In this document: positions 37,901-48,229 of the stretch, piece after piece
How the letters are laid out: each line of letters starts with the position of its first letter
How positions within the stretch are numbered: position 1 is the first letter of the stretch
NCBI GenBank assembly: GCA_963978905.1
Contig: OZ022260.1
Span: forward strand, 15,613,725 to 15,677,724
Direction of reading: 5' to 3'
DNA from: Trichostrongylus colubriformis
Lineage: Eukaryota > Nematoda > Chromadorea > Rhabditida > Trichostrongylidae
DNA: 64,000 nucleotides
Position numbers and translations under genes: made by a program
The notes under the pieces: generated by a model
Databases searched by the model: none
What the model saw: only the letters and a program-made list of their open reading frames with translations
Told to the model about the DNA's origin: nothing

Positions 37901-38470
37901 AGGTCAGGTCAGGTTGCGCGGCGGATTGGAATCAGGTAAAGACGGGTAAAAACACGCTGCCAAAGCTCCTCCCCTGAAAAGGCTTAGGCTAATCTGGGAG
38001 AGCCCAGACGGCAGGACCCGCCACCATTCGGACAATTCGCGAAGGGCAGTGACCCAGTTCGGTGCCGACCTCTAGAATCGGAACACTTGCAACACACCCA
38101 TGCTTGCACCTTTCTCGAGAAAACGAATCGCCTAACACATAACATGTAATTTTTGGAATCCTTCAAATGTTCTGGAACGCACCTCATCTTTAGCGTGGAA
38201 CACATACGTAAAAGGTGGATCAGGGCGTTTCGTGAAATCGACTACTTCAACGTCAACTGTCGACCAAACCTTCGAAGAACTCGGTTCACTGGTAGCAGAC
38301 TGTAAGGAAGTTTCAATAAATTTCAAATGTAACAAATATCATGCTAATCTTGATGACCTGCGCTCACAAAAATCACATACCGGCCTTGTGCTCCCGTCGA
38401 ATTCTGAGATGAACTTCGCCAAATTCTCACTCGGCGCCATTCCAACCTCCGTGATGCACTCGTATCCATT
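34987..38470 (-). CDS. Integrase-core-derived (KRBA2/GIN-like) protein, paralog 1
   Basis: Exons on the minus strand: 38470-38381, 38299-38183, 36823-36697, 36319-36223, 36146-35957, then 35356-35332, 35266-35195 and 35084-34987. The first five join in phase (206 codons); the last three join in phase with each other. The product follows the order of a retroviral/Gypsy-type integrase core: VDVEVVDF, YVFHAKDE, VVADALLNLFFQFGAPS, then Asp in KLDSS, IIEEKLAGKFPS, KQGVI, W(x)8W(x)3L and GGTPLDIFFGR. The first two Asp are 61 apart, as expected. DNG is replaced by DSS, and no Glu stands at the usual spacing of 35, so catalysis is unlikely. The end has a basic SRKRKAD stretch. The junction from 35957 to 35356 is unresolved, because the fifth exon reads into a stop. 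Upstream exons may be missing. AATAAA lies near 34889-34898 (minus strand). Confidence 0.65.
36443..36525 (+). repeat. tRNA-derived SINE head (truncated)
   Basis: 'ggtggtgtagtgacaggtgg' (A-box-like) and 'gggatcaaatttcc' (B-box-like) match the start of the repeat at 45222. The 3' part is absent, and the paralogous position in duplication B copy 2 lacks it. Confidence 0.5.
37365..37789. mobile_element. Fold-back element FB2, 425 bp
   Basis: Same family as 32902-33325: arms start AGGAATCGTCCACGG, with 'cccatatgtttatgttg' and 'gggtgggcggggcc' inside. The flanks TTAG and TCAA are decayed TTAA. The same site of the other duplication copy (61134) holds a different TTAA element. Confidence 0.82.
37873..38099 (-). 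mobile_element. Mutator-like MITE, 227 bp, second copy
   Basis: Flanked by ATGCTTGCA at 37864-37872 and 38100-38108. The partner segment has one 'gatgcttgcacc' near 61752. Ends GGGTGGAGTGCAAGTG / GGGTGTGTTGCAAGTG. Lies in intron 2 of the integrase-like gene. Confidence 0.85.
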
Positions 38471-38689
38471 CTAAATCTCACAGCTTTTTTTGTATGCCAG
38501 CTTTTTTGTTACCATTTTCTGACAAGTTTGGAATTAGGCTATCACCGCTCAGTCTGAGCTAATTCCTTTAACTTTGATGGACCAAGATGGACACAACTTC
38601 ATTCCAAATCGATCCCATAGGTGATGCCAGGTTGGAACAAACTCTTCCGCACTCAATCCCCTCGCAAGCCCTTTTTAATATTTGTTTAT

Positions 38690-38965
38690 TTACGCCCATG
38701 GTGCCCATTGTCCCGCTTTGTGGGGATCTGTTAGTGTTCCCAGAGTATTTTGCCTCTGTAGAAACAATACAGTGGTTGGAATATTTATTAAGCAAATGGC
38801 CAGCTGTAGTAGCCGGCTGGGAAGCACAAGAACCCCGTATCAGCGGGCCGTCTTCTTTTATACGGACCCTTACTGATACGGGGGAACAATTATGGCATAT
38901 GATAAAAAGGGTCAAAGGGTTAGGCATACATTACAAAGGGTCGAAGGGTCACGCGGAGCGAGACA
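38690..38965. other. Sequence present only in duplication B copy 1
   Basis: About 270 bp between 'tttatttacgcc' and 'tttaacaattccgc' have no counterpart in copy 2 (near 62345). It contains an inverted pair 'ccccgtatcagcgggcc' / 'actgatacgggggaa'. Element ends were not found, so it could be an insertion here or a deletion there. Confidence 0.4.
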
Positions 38966-39808
38966 CCCATGTTCATCATGTTTTTTAACAATTCCGCGAA
39001 TTCCCTTCGCTATCACGCTAGTTGAACGCTCAAATGAACCCCATGCCCCCAATTTTGTAGCGTTGCTCTTAACAAAATTCCAGTATTATAAGCACATGAT
39101 GCTACGCTATATACATCGCCCTGACTTACATACAAAGTAAGTGCAACAAGATTAATGCATAACGGGTAGTCCCTGAAACAACCCGTGTGCCAAAACACAG
39201 AATTTCGTTTCCACATCAACTATACAATGAATATGTAGCGTCACGAGTAGTCCGAAACAGAGTCTCACTTATTATTGTTAGCGCACCTATGAAAAGGCTG
39301 AGTCATCGAAAACTCGCATGCACCCTGGAAAACCTCTACACATTATATGAAACCATCCTTGAAGGCACAATTCATGATTTCTAGCAGGCATGCAGGACAT
39401 TTATTGTTATCATTAGAAAGTTGTTGGAAGCATCTAGGCTACTCTTCAGCCCAATGGATGGTGTTGCCGTAACCTATCCCGACAGCCTTCCACCAATGGC
39501 AACAATGGTCTGGCCCGCCTATTTTCCGGTGTGGAATGTGCGTTATGAAGAGAAGTTTTGAGAAAAAGCCTATAGAGCTAAGCAGCTCTTATGTAATCGT
39601 CAATATTGCTAGGTGAATAGACGAAATTAGGTATAACATGAAAACAATTTGTGGATATGAGGAAACCACACATGAGGCACACACAGATCAAGCGCAGTTC
39701 CGCCCACGATGGGTGGAGCGAACCCCGACTGCGTGGTTCGTACACACAACAAACACTCATAACTCGGTCCCAACGCATTCTGAGACCAACTAAAAAGGTT
39801 GAATTTAC

Positions 39809-40361
39809 CAGCGTCGAAGTCATTTTCAACATACTTAAGGAGCCGCGCCAAAACGGGCGGAGCATGACTCGGTAATGGGTACTGAATAAATTCATAAATT
39901 AAACCAATTCCGATTAAACCACCGACATCCGTGATATTACGCGAGCAGTAGTGTGCGCCAGCCCAACTGGTAATCCATGCATTCGTGGCCACAATTTCGT
40001 TGCCGTGAAAGTTAAAGCAATTCTTTCATTGAACTCTTACCTGATTAACCATTTCCAAATCATTATCCGCTTCAAACTGATCGTTAAGTCCATTTAGAAA
40101 ATTTGTCACTGAATCATTGAAGGAGTACTGCACGGCTGAAATCATCACTGTAGATCAATGATCAATTAAAATTGCTAAAAGAAACTAACCAATGTCATCT
40201 TTTATATCATTGGCTATCACTGGTGGCTGACGTCTTTCAATTGGTTTGTCAAAATCTTCAACCCGAGGAGTAGCACGTCTTCTTAGTCGTGTACTGTCCG
40301 GATTACACGTGTGCACGTTACAGTCGTCGATTCGTAACTGAAACGTTATTTTGTACTTCAT
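39809..40361 (-). CDS. Three minus-strand exons of an unidentified protein
   Basis: Exons 40361-40190 (from the ATG), 40147-40041 and 40004-39809. The first exon follows the acceptor ATTTTCTCAG at 40412 and reads into YKITFQLRIDDCNVHTC and a basic RLRRRATPRVEDF stretch. The second reads QYSFNDSVTNFLNGLND. The third reads EIVATNAWITSWAGAHYCS, then a hydrophobic GGLIGIGLIYEFI segment. Exons 1 and 2 join cleanly (phase 1). Exons 2 and 3 join in frame only through a 36-base intron ending AC instead of AG, so this may be a damaged site. Exon 3 ends in phase 1 and does not fit directly onto the integrase-like exon at 38470, so whether they belong together is open. No family recognised. Confidence 0.45.
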
Positions 40362-40566
40362 ATAAAAGTTGTAAAACACAAAGTAAGTGGCGGGTGAAGT
40401 AGAAATAGTCCCTGAGAAAATATAAAATTTGCATAAATTATTTACACTGAAGGGAATGTGTTACTACACTGCAAAAGTTAACCATGGGATTGTTACAAAG
40501 AATAAATGGTCAAGTAAACAAAATCGAATAAAATGACGGCAAAATACTGAGCAAGTGTTGAATGTT

Positions 40567-40897
40567 TCAAAGCGCCTCAAGTCCTCCTTCGAGGGCTGCG
40601 AATTCTTCTAAGTTCTGCAAAAAAAAATTGATGTTGGAGCTTAAAGGGCTATGAAGAGCGGTTGTTCTCCTAATATGCTGCTGATTTCTTACCAAGAAAG
40701 GAATCAGACTAACTGAATATTACGCGGAGAGATTTGATAACGGTTAAATGGGGACACGCAATGTTGGAAAGGCAAATAGGTTGGCTGAAACCGCAGATTT
40801 TGAATGTGCGGAAGACCATCAAACGAAATTTTTTTGCAGGGTATCCTCCGTGTATGGCAAAGTAGAAACCACAAGTTCTTGTGATACCAGCAAACAT
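40567..40897 (-). CDS. 3' end of a minus-strand gene, unidentified
   Basis: The last exon 40614-40567 reads NLEEFAALEGGLEAL then stop, after a strong acceptor TTTTTTTTTGCAG. A 20-base exon 40712-40693 (acceptor ATATTCAG, donor GTAAGA) joins it in phase. Before that, an open frame including FYFAIHGGYPAKKFRLMVF reaches a donor that fits in phase. The part further upstream is unclear because the reading frame is interrupted near 40930. The stop lies about 155 bases before the acceptor at 40412 of the next minus-strand exons, which is typical spacing within a nematode operon. Confidence 0.35.
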
Positions 40898-41322
40898 TTC
40901 GGATCACGCCCACATAGACGTGAGATTCGGTCAGCCAGCCGGCCATAAGACAAGACATGATTTCATCACATCTGTTCCAGTACATAAATTTTCTATAACA
41001 CCGTTACATGAGGTTCGCCAGACGATAGAAAACTTAGGCTGAACCGTGCAGAGGGAAGGTTTTTGAAAGCTTCACCCCAGCTCATAGGAAGCGTCTTTTT
41101 TGGTCTCGGACTCACGCAACTCACTTTCACACTAGAGCACAATGGTCGCCCCTGCTTTCGTCTACGCCCTCTCGAAGTAGTTCTTTACCCGTGTACCCCC
41201 TTGATTTAGGTTAAGAATGAGTAAGCCGTCCTCCCTCCTCCGTTTGAACTCCCACCGGATCAGCAAAGTTGCAGAGCAGGTTGTTCCGTGAACCTTTTTA
41301 TATTTCAGGAAGTCATACAACT

Positions 41323-41515
41323 CTCCAAGGGCGGAACCCCGAGAGGATGAGCGATTGCGTATTGCGGACCATGCAAAAACGGCAATCTCGTTCGAAATGA
41401 ATCATAGAGTCAACTAAAATAAATGGCGTCCGGAAGGAAGTATTGCTGCATTCTTTATTGGACTCGTAATGTTCACCACGAAATGCCCCACATAGGTAAC
41501 AGTGAACCACTGTGA
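41323..41515 (-). CDS. Candidate cysteine-rich exon, minus strand
   Basis: After the acceptor CCTTCACAG an open stretch reads HCYLCGAFRGEHYESNKECS, and later DCRFCMVRN and GFRPWRV. The CxxC, C and CxxC spacing is reminiscent of the small extracellular Ly6-type domains of nematodes, but a full domain cannot be traced. A donor-like GTATGA follows. It could belong to the gene ending at 40567. Confidence 0.3.
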
Positions 41516-42271
41516 AGGATGTAATAAAACATGTAAGCATGTTCACCCTTTCCACCTTCCAATCATGAATACAATTTTTCAATTTTGTTTAAATTTCTCA
41601 ATTCAAATCTTTTTATTGTACTCTCTTCATTTCTCGGCAACTTTTAAGCCAGTAACGGCAAAAACTACATCATGAATTTCTTCTGTGATTGAACGGATAT
41701 TCAAAACAGTTGGTACGCCATGGTATGCTATGTGGATATCTGAGGGGAGGGACAAACTAAGCTCATCTGCTCCGAAGCTCCTTTGCCTTCTCGGCTCAGG
41801 TAATACCCTAAGGCTATAATAATTTCTCCTTATGTCACCTTAATCGGCTTGTTGGAATGTGTTTACATGCACTGACCCAAAATATCCCGCTCGTGCTATC
41901 GCCTCTTTGCGTTCTCAACTGGGGACCAGGGGTGTGTGCAGATATCACGGAGAATCGCGTGGACGCCCGCGGCGAGCAGAGCGGCGGTTGCAAGTGCCAG
42001 TGGGGGCACGATCTCGCGGGAGTCCGCTTCATATACCCACGGGGGAAACAACCTTCTTGCACTACCACATGATTGTCCCGACCCTCTTGATGATTTTTAT
42101 GCAATTTCGATGGTTATTTCCATTTTCCCCTTAGTTCCTGTTTTCTTTTTTCGATTGCGTGCTTTATGTCTGAGTCTCTTGTTTTTTCGTAATAATGGCA
42201 CACCTGTGCGTGTACTTAAAAAAGCACTTAGTACACACAGAATTTAGAGTTCGAAAAAAGACGAAAGATAT

Positions 42272-42414
42272 TTAGGGCACCTTTTCCTCTGGATTATTGG
42301 GAATGCACACACTCATCTCGTATCGACATCCACTGGACCGTTGAACGTGACAATAGTAGATGATTCGGACACAATCTTTCATCAAAACACGTCGTTTCTG
42401 CGACACTAACCGCT
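42272..42414 (-). CDS. Candidate terminal exon, minus strand
   Basis: Follows the acceptor GCTCCTCACAG. It reads 46 codons including MKDCVRIIYYCHVQRSSGC and SVCIPNNPEEKVP to a stop. Four Cys. Upstream exons were not found. Not recognised. Confidence 0.3.
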
Positions 42415-42802
42415 CTGTGAGGAGCTAAAATAAGAGTTTATGCCCATATTCGATACACAACAATATTTGTATGTATTTTCAAGTTTCATTTCCTCTTAAG
42501 TTCATCTTATGAAACAGAAATATATTAATACACGAAAGTAGTTTAGTCCGCGCAAATGTTTTGCCATATGACGACGACGATCCCAGTCTCTCGCCATCTC
42601 AGTGGCTCAGACGACAACGTTTACCTATTTGTGAGTAAAAGGACCCACAAGGTAGTGGATTCCCATGCGCTTCTTCTACAGCGTCGTCATGCCAAGACAA
42701 TGGTTTGCCCTGCTAACTCGTACATATGAGTTAATATCAGTTAAATATCTCAGAACCCTAACACATCTCTCCTTTTCTACTCAACCCAACCCCATCCTTT
42801 GA

Positions 42803-43120
42803 AGGAATCGAGCACGGAAAAAATAAGTTTCTCTAATACTCATATTTTTATGTTGCATTTGCCTATTAAAGACTGCATGCAAATTTTAACATGAAAAAAT
42901 GAGAATCCGACCGAGATACAGCTTCTCAAAGTGATGGAGGACGCGGGTCTCATAGCAAATGCCCGCCCCGTCGTCCGCCGCGGTCGAAGATGCATAGAGG
43001 GAACAGAAGGTTAGTAAACAGTTCCATTCTTCGTCTCCGGTGGACGAGGGTACATACTCTTCCTCCTCGGCCACCACTTTGAGGAGCTGTATCTAAATTG
43101 GATTCTCACTTACAATCTGC
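42803..43120. repeat. Decayed FB-family fold-back element
   Basis: The left arm is recognisable ('aaggaatcgagcacgg', 'tttatgttgcatttgcc'), as is the centre ('cccgccccgtcgtccgccg'). The right arm stops at about 43115 ('gctgtatctaaattggattctcac'). Confidence 0.55.
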
Positions 43121-43528
43121 ATTCGAGGTCCTATCGATCCACCTATGTCTCATTTCAATGTTCCGTGGGAAGCTGAATACCTTTCTGGGTTCTTCCTGCA
43201 CCATCTATACCTTCACAAAAAGCGTAACTGAGAGTGAGATTATAGAGCTTATTTGAATGAAAGGCGGTGCACAAAACAGTCAAAAACAGGTCACCTCACG
43301 CTTGACATCTTATAACTCTAATCATGTTCACAGTAGCTGTTGTCAGATTATCCGACCTATTCGGTTCGTGCTCCTTGCGTAAGGTGTTCTCGATATCTTT
43401 CGCTACCTTTCGAAACTATTCTGGGTCGATGCATAATCACTTTCGCAAATTTTACTCCACAAAACGAGGAAAAAAGTTGTTTAAAAGGCACACCTCGCAA
43501 CTAATAGGTCGACGGACCTATTTGAGAC

Positions 43529-43740
43529 AGTAGATCCTTGGGAGTTATCGACTTTTTCGCGCTGCTACGACACCGATTCATCCACTCGAACCCATTCTTA
43601 CACGTCTTTTAGCTCACATTACCAATAACGGATCTTAAGTGAGTGTGGTCAGAGGGGGTTCGAGCGAGTGTAACGCCGTCATGGTGGAGCGTGGCGGCGC
43701 AAAAGCGGTACTCCCTGGATAGTCACCCAAGGATCTACTG
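43529..43740. repeat. Inverted repeat of about 210 bp
   Basis: 'cagtagatccttggga' at 43529 is inverted at 43724-43742 ('cccaaggatctactg'). The inner 'ccactcgaaccc' and 'gggttcgagcgag' also pair. Probably a small fold-back element; target duplication not determined. Confidence 0.5.
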
Positions 43741-44306
43741 CTTAAGGGAGGTGAATTGGTCAATTCTATTATCGTGGAGTGTGCCTTCACCAAATATAAG
43801 TATGGTTTTCAACAGCATTATCTCTACTTGAAACAAATAAAAAAGTATTTTCTAAAAAGCACACCAAACACCCGCTTTTTTCAACAAGAAAGACGCAAAA
43901 ACAGCAATAATTATGCATCAACCCATTCGCTTCATCTTGTTTTTTGCATTATTCCATTGTGGCACGCTACTGGCCAGCTTTCTAATCCACTGTTTTTCCT
44001 CTTCAATCAATGCTGCTGCGGAGGAGCCGCAAATTTTGAAAAATTTTCAAGTTAGTTAGTTAGAGCACGATAAACAAAAAGTGTGTCAAGCATCATCTCA
44101 ATTCCAGCAACGTTCCTGGAGAGAGCTTAAAGAAAACAAGGATTGACCAGCTTGAAACTCTCAACGTAGCAGGAGCACCAGGACGGGACTAAGGTCTTTA
44201 CTGGAGGAAAAAAAATATTCCCATGTGAAGAGCAGTACCACTGTCTATTTACTTGTAAAATTCAAGGGTACTGCGAAGGCAAATGCTGTTGAATGCTGGA
44301 GATTAG

Positions 44307-44541
44307 GGTGTGTACCATTATGTCAGAATTTCGCACAACGGCATGTCGCGAGCGAAGCAATGTGGACGAGCTAATGGCGCCGTTTTGTTGGGTCCCGAGG
44401 CGATTACAAGTCAACTGCGAATCGCCCCCTAGTATAAACGTGTAATCGTTCTAAGACAACTACCGCGACGCACATAGCTCGCACACACTTCATCGCACAC
44501 CGCTCGTCGTCGTGCGAAATCTTGACATATGGGTACACACC
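44307..44541. mobile_element. MITE, about 235 bp, GGGTGTGTACC ends, second copy
   Basis: Matches 25269-25502 over its whole length in the same orientation, with inverted ends GGTGTGTACCATTATGTC / GGTGTGTACCCATATGTC. Confidence 0.7.
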
Positions 44542-44639
44542 CCAGAAATTGCATCACGATTACTGCGTCCACCTTTTCTGGAATGGGCAACGAAACCACA
44601 CTGAATTCATCCAAAAGTAAGCATCATGTTCAGAGGCGA

Positions 44640-45013
44640 AGCGTTCTGACAATAGAACATCTACACTCAACGACCAAGTGCTGTTGGCTTTCGCTTTTGC
44701 GTTCTTCAACAAAGGAGGCCTAACAAGCCATCTATGCCATTTCGAGTCCATCGAAATATTAGGTGATGAAGAAATGGCGTGTGGCAGCGGAAAAAAAAGG
44801 TTCCAACAATAGCAATGAAGGTAGATGCAGCAGAGAAGATGCTATTATCTGCTCAAGTCGAAGACAATTCAGAAAGTGGGACCAAAAATGGAAGCAGATA
44901 TCAAAGTTTACACTTCCACTGACGTTCCCATAGACTTTTCGGACCAGTTTGTGTCGCGGAAAGAGTGGGCGGGGACGAGAAACAGCTCAGATCTGGATAA
45001 CAAGATCTACTAA
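44640..45013 (+). pseudogene. Possible broken or partial coding region, plus strand
   Basis: Three open stretches in different frames look protein-like: about 44640-44800 (LNDQVLLAFAFAFFNKGG, IEILGDEEMACGSG), about 44805-44880 (AEKMLLSAQVEDNSESG) and about 44885-45013 (ADIKVYTSTDVPIDFSDQF to a stop). The frame changes fall at runs of A (near 44795 and 44886). A gene fragment with frameshifts, or short introns, are both possible. The minus strand is also open over 44560-44751, so coding direction is uncertain. Confidence 0.25.
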
Positions 45014-45221
45014 CCACACATAGGATACCCCTTCTTGCATGAAACTTGTCCCCTACCCAATCCAGCTTACCCCTACCTCATCCTAAGCTGAAGCCTGATT
45101 ACTACCTCTCCTTTTACATGTTGCATCCTCCACGAACCGATTTTTCTCTTGAAAAAATAGTAGAAAGAGTTATCAATATGGGAAAAAAGTATAATATTTG
45201 TAGAATATTAGTAGCTTGGGC

Positions 45222-45470
45222 GGAGGTGATGTAGTGACAGATGGCGCGCCCTCTCATGTTGCAGAGATCAAATCCCGAATCTACCCGCCTGGACCAGCCA
45301 ACCCTTCCATCCCTCCGTGGTCGGTGAATTGAACTGGTGCCAGAACAGTCCGTGAGGACAAAAACATTAACTTGTACATAGGCTGGGCCCCGCAAGTCAT
45401 TCTATGGGCCAAATCGCATTCAACTGCCACCACGATTCTGAATGAATCCAGGATGCGCGGGAAGAGATTG
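45222..45470 (+). repeat. tRNA-derived SINE-like repeat, longest copy
   Basis: It starts with 'ggcggaggtgatgtagtga' and 'gagatcaaatcccg', resembling RNA polymerase III A and B boxes about 35 bases apart. The body 'cttgtacataggctgg' and tail 'ctgccaccacgattctgaat' are shared with 24324-24540 and, inverted, 18125-18370. A truncated head lies at 36443. Confidence 0.6.
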
Positions 45471-45479
45471 ATTCATGCC

Positions 45480-46690
45480 TAAAACCTTTTAATTTCATTA
45501 GTGGCTCACGTGCTATTTCTTGAATTAACTCACTAGAAAGTGTTGAGATATTAAGATATTTACTAAAGTAGAAATCAGGAGTAATAAGGAAAAATTTAAA
45601 AAGAAACAATAAATAATGAATACTTAGGAACATAATAGCAGCGTAAACGAACGTCCACAGCCTCTTGTCTTGTGAAAAATCCAAGATGATTCCATGCTTT
45701 CTTTGATACTCGCATCTGGTTCGGACTTTATGACACACGTGCTCACTGTAATATTGTAATTACCAAGAAGTACGGTACAAAATACTACCAAATAGCATCC
45801 AAAAGTGAAAAGAAGGAATATAGGAATCAACAGAATGGCTAAATGGAACAGATGGAGCTGAGACCACAGCTTCCGAAAGAACCACCGAAAGTCAGCTGCT
45901 ATGGGCTACATGCACGGTTACGGGCATAGGGACGACGATTGGTTCGGGGGAATCAATGAGGCCTGGTGACGGCCCCGAGGAGGCCGTTTACACGAGAGTG
46001 TGCGGCACAGTTGGAGGCCCGAGGGAGGCCAGCGTGGGGACGAAACACTGCACACAGAACCGACGGGCGCCCCTCCACTCTATCGTTACCCCTCTTTGCC
46101 CATACAGCCGCCATTGACGCTAAACCCAGCGGCGCCCGTCGTCCGCGACTTTCTTAGGAGGATGAAATCGGGATCCTAGCACCTTCGATATCCCCGTTGC
46201 TGAAGGTCATCACTGATTATATGTTTTGAGCCGTTTAAGTAAGGCTCCATTATTCCATACCGCATGTCCGAAGCCCTCTTTTTAATTTTTGACGGCATGT
46301 AAAATCAAAAAGGAGGTCAAACACTATTGACTTTTTTAGGTTTTATTGTGATCTTATCGTATTCCTTTTGAATCGACCAAGGGACCTCGCATAGCTTGCA
46401 GGCCCATACTACGATGTCTGCTTCCGTACAGGAGGGCAGTAATATTCACTCCTCAAAAATCCGAAAAATTCACAGCCGGCTGTCCATTGCTGGCCCTGCT
46501 GTTTGCTTACACCCCAGAATCCACGGCTGCCTCGTCGGGACCAGTTTGCACTCGTCTCTCATAATCGATGTGGATCAAAAAAAAGTCAGGTGCAGGATCA
46601 GACAAAGGTTTTAGGAATACCAAAGTAGGATTTGGGGAGAAAAGTTTAGTGGCGGCGGTTTCTAAGAAAGATTGTCAATCGATAATTGTC
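45480..46690. other. Spacer without supported genes
   Basis: No exon with splice support. It contains a GC-rich stretch 45940-46160, whose phrase 'ggcccgagggaggcc' recurs near 47550 and suggests another dispersed repeat. Confidence 0.4.
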
Positions 46691-46694
46691 CATG

Positions 46695-46918
46695 AAGGAA
46701 GCAGATCGGAACCTGGTAGAGACACTCCAGGAAGGAAGCAGAACAGAACTTGGTTAGAGACACAAGTGTAGTATACTACACTAATAATATCAGCCATGGA
46801 ACATTTAAATAAACCCCTGACCCGCTCAGGTGGCCCTATCTTACTATACCAATAATATCAGCCATGGAACATTCAAACAACCCCTGACCCGCTCAGATGG
46901 CCCTTCCTTGGCCCCTTG
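46695..46918 (+). repeat. Short direct repeats
   Basis: 'aataatatcagccatggaac' occurs at 46783 and 46851 (spacing 68) and is followed both times by 'cccctgacccgctcag'. Just upstream, 'ggaagcag' with 'gagacac' is also repeated (46697 and 46735). Confidence 0.6.
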
Positions 46919-46919
46919 G

Positions 46920-48225
46920 CCATAAACACATGCTTGTGCAAATTATGCAAATTACGTCTCCAAGTTCATTGGTTCATCCCCTACCCTATCTCCAGCTCTC
47001 CCACCACCCCTCCTTCATTCGGCTACTACCACGCTGAAGCGGTAAGCCTAGAGGAAGGCCAGGGAAAAATCACTAGAGACACCATAGACAATTTCATTAC
47101 CTTAGGCTAAGTCTTGCGTGTAATTACCGCCTCAACCATTTCATCGCCAATTTTGGTTTTTCCATGACCCTGGAGGAATAGAAAAAGCACGGCTTTTGAA
47201 TGCAGTACTGCTGAATTCCCTGCGATCCATGTTAGCCAATCTTCCAATAAATATTAGAATAATATTCGGTTGGTTGGTATTAGGCCTCTCAGGAAAGCAA
47301 TGGCTGTCTCAATCAACGGCTACATAGTTCCCAACACCCATGGGCCAGGTGAGCATTTCAAAGTATCCTGAATGATGCACGCGCGTAGCGGAACTCATAC
47401 CCTCGACCAACTACTGTACCACCGCTTTATTGAGCCCTGGAGTACACGGAGAATGTCTGCACAAATACTTGTGGCTGAAAAGACCTTGTCCGTATCTGAA
47501 ACATATAAAAATCGTTCGACTCGCACGAGAGTGTGCGGCACAAATGAAGGCCCGAGGGAGGCCAGTCAATTGGAGTGCCTAAAAAATCGTTCAGCTATAC
47601 TTCATAGCATTAATAGAAAGTCTAGGACTCTCACTATTTTATAGGAGACCGCATACGACGCGTTTGAGGGGGTGACAAATATCCAAGAGGGTAACTCGGA
47701 GCTAACCAACATGAATATGTGTGGCGGGACCTAATAATTTACTGCTTAATGCTCTTACTAAGCCCCGTTTGTTCTCCCTGCACTGAACACCCTCAACTTC
47801 CGACCCCTTACACTTCAAGGACCACCACGACTTCAGCATACGAGCGACGGGCTGCTGACCTTCATCGTAGTTTCTTCGGTGTTTCCTCTGACCGTACACC
47901 ACTACAGAGTCGATATTCAAGTATTTGCGTAAGGGGAAACATTAAAGTGAAACCCGTTCCTTGATACAAGTCGGCAGTCAGTTACATAGCTTCCCTGGTC
48001 TTTTCCTTAGATGGATCATCTGACGTATACCAGCAGGCCTAGACAGTACCCATTACGTTCTTTACAGCCACGTCTCATAACCCCATGCAATTAACTCAGA
48101 AGAGCATCTCTGAAACGAACCGGTAGGGATGGTATGAAAATTAGAGATAGAATGACAGGGAGCGTTCATGTGCTGAATGGATGTTAAGACATAGGGAACC
48201 AGCCCTAACCCTGCGTCAGCCCTCA
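46920..48225. other. Spacer without supported genes
   Basis: Scattered short open stretches but no consistent exon structure. A possible acceptor/donor pair at about 47000-47041 (ATCTCCAG ... GTAAGC) stands alone. Confidence 0.35.
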
Positions 48226-48229
48226 AACG

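Larger units (their letters stand above)
29977..39655 (+). repeat. Segmental duplication B, copy 1
   Basis: Collinear and in the same orientation as 52985-63870. Anchors: 29977/52985 ('ggatgttctc'), 31800/54060, 34676/55287, 35937/56540, 36700/57770, 38183/61835, 39280/63400. It carries the minus-strand integrase-like gene. Insertions unique to this copy: the FB element at 32902, the 227-bp elements at 33484 and 37873, a mariner relic at 33798 and a SINE-like fragment at 36443. Confidence 0.92.

Noticed and set aside
38587..38988. 133-codon open frame on the plus strand
   Set aside because: Its centre is a segment present in only one copy of duplication B and its start is not conserved in frame in the other copy. 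No recognisable domain.
39340..39627. A 38-base candidate exon (near 39288) linking the exons at 39809 to the integrase-like gene
   Set aside because: It would be in phase but ends in a stop codon in both duplication copies, and its changes are not silent. Kept only as a thought.
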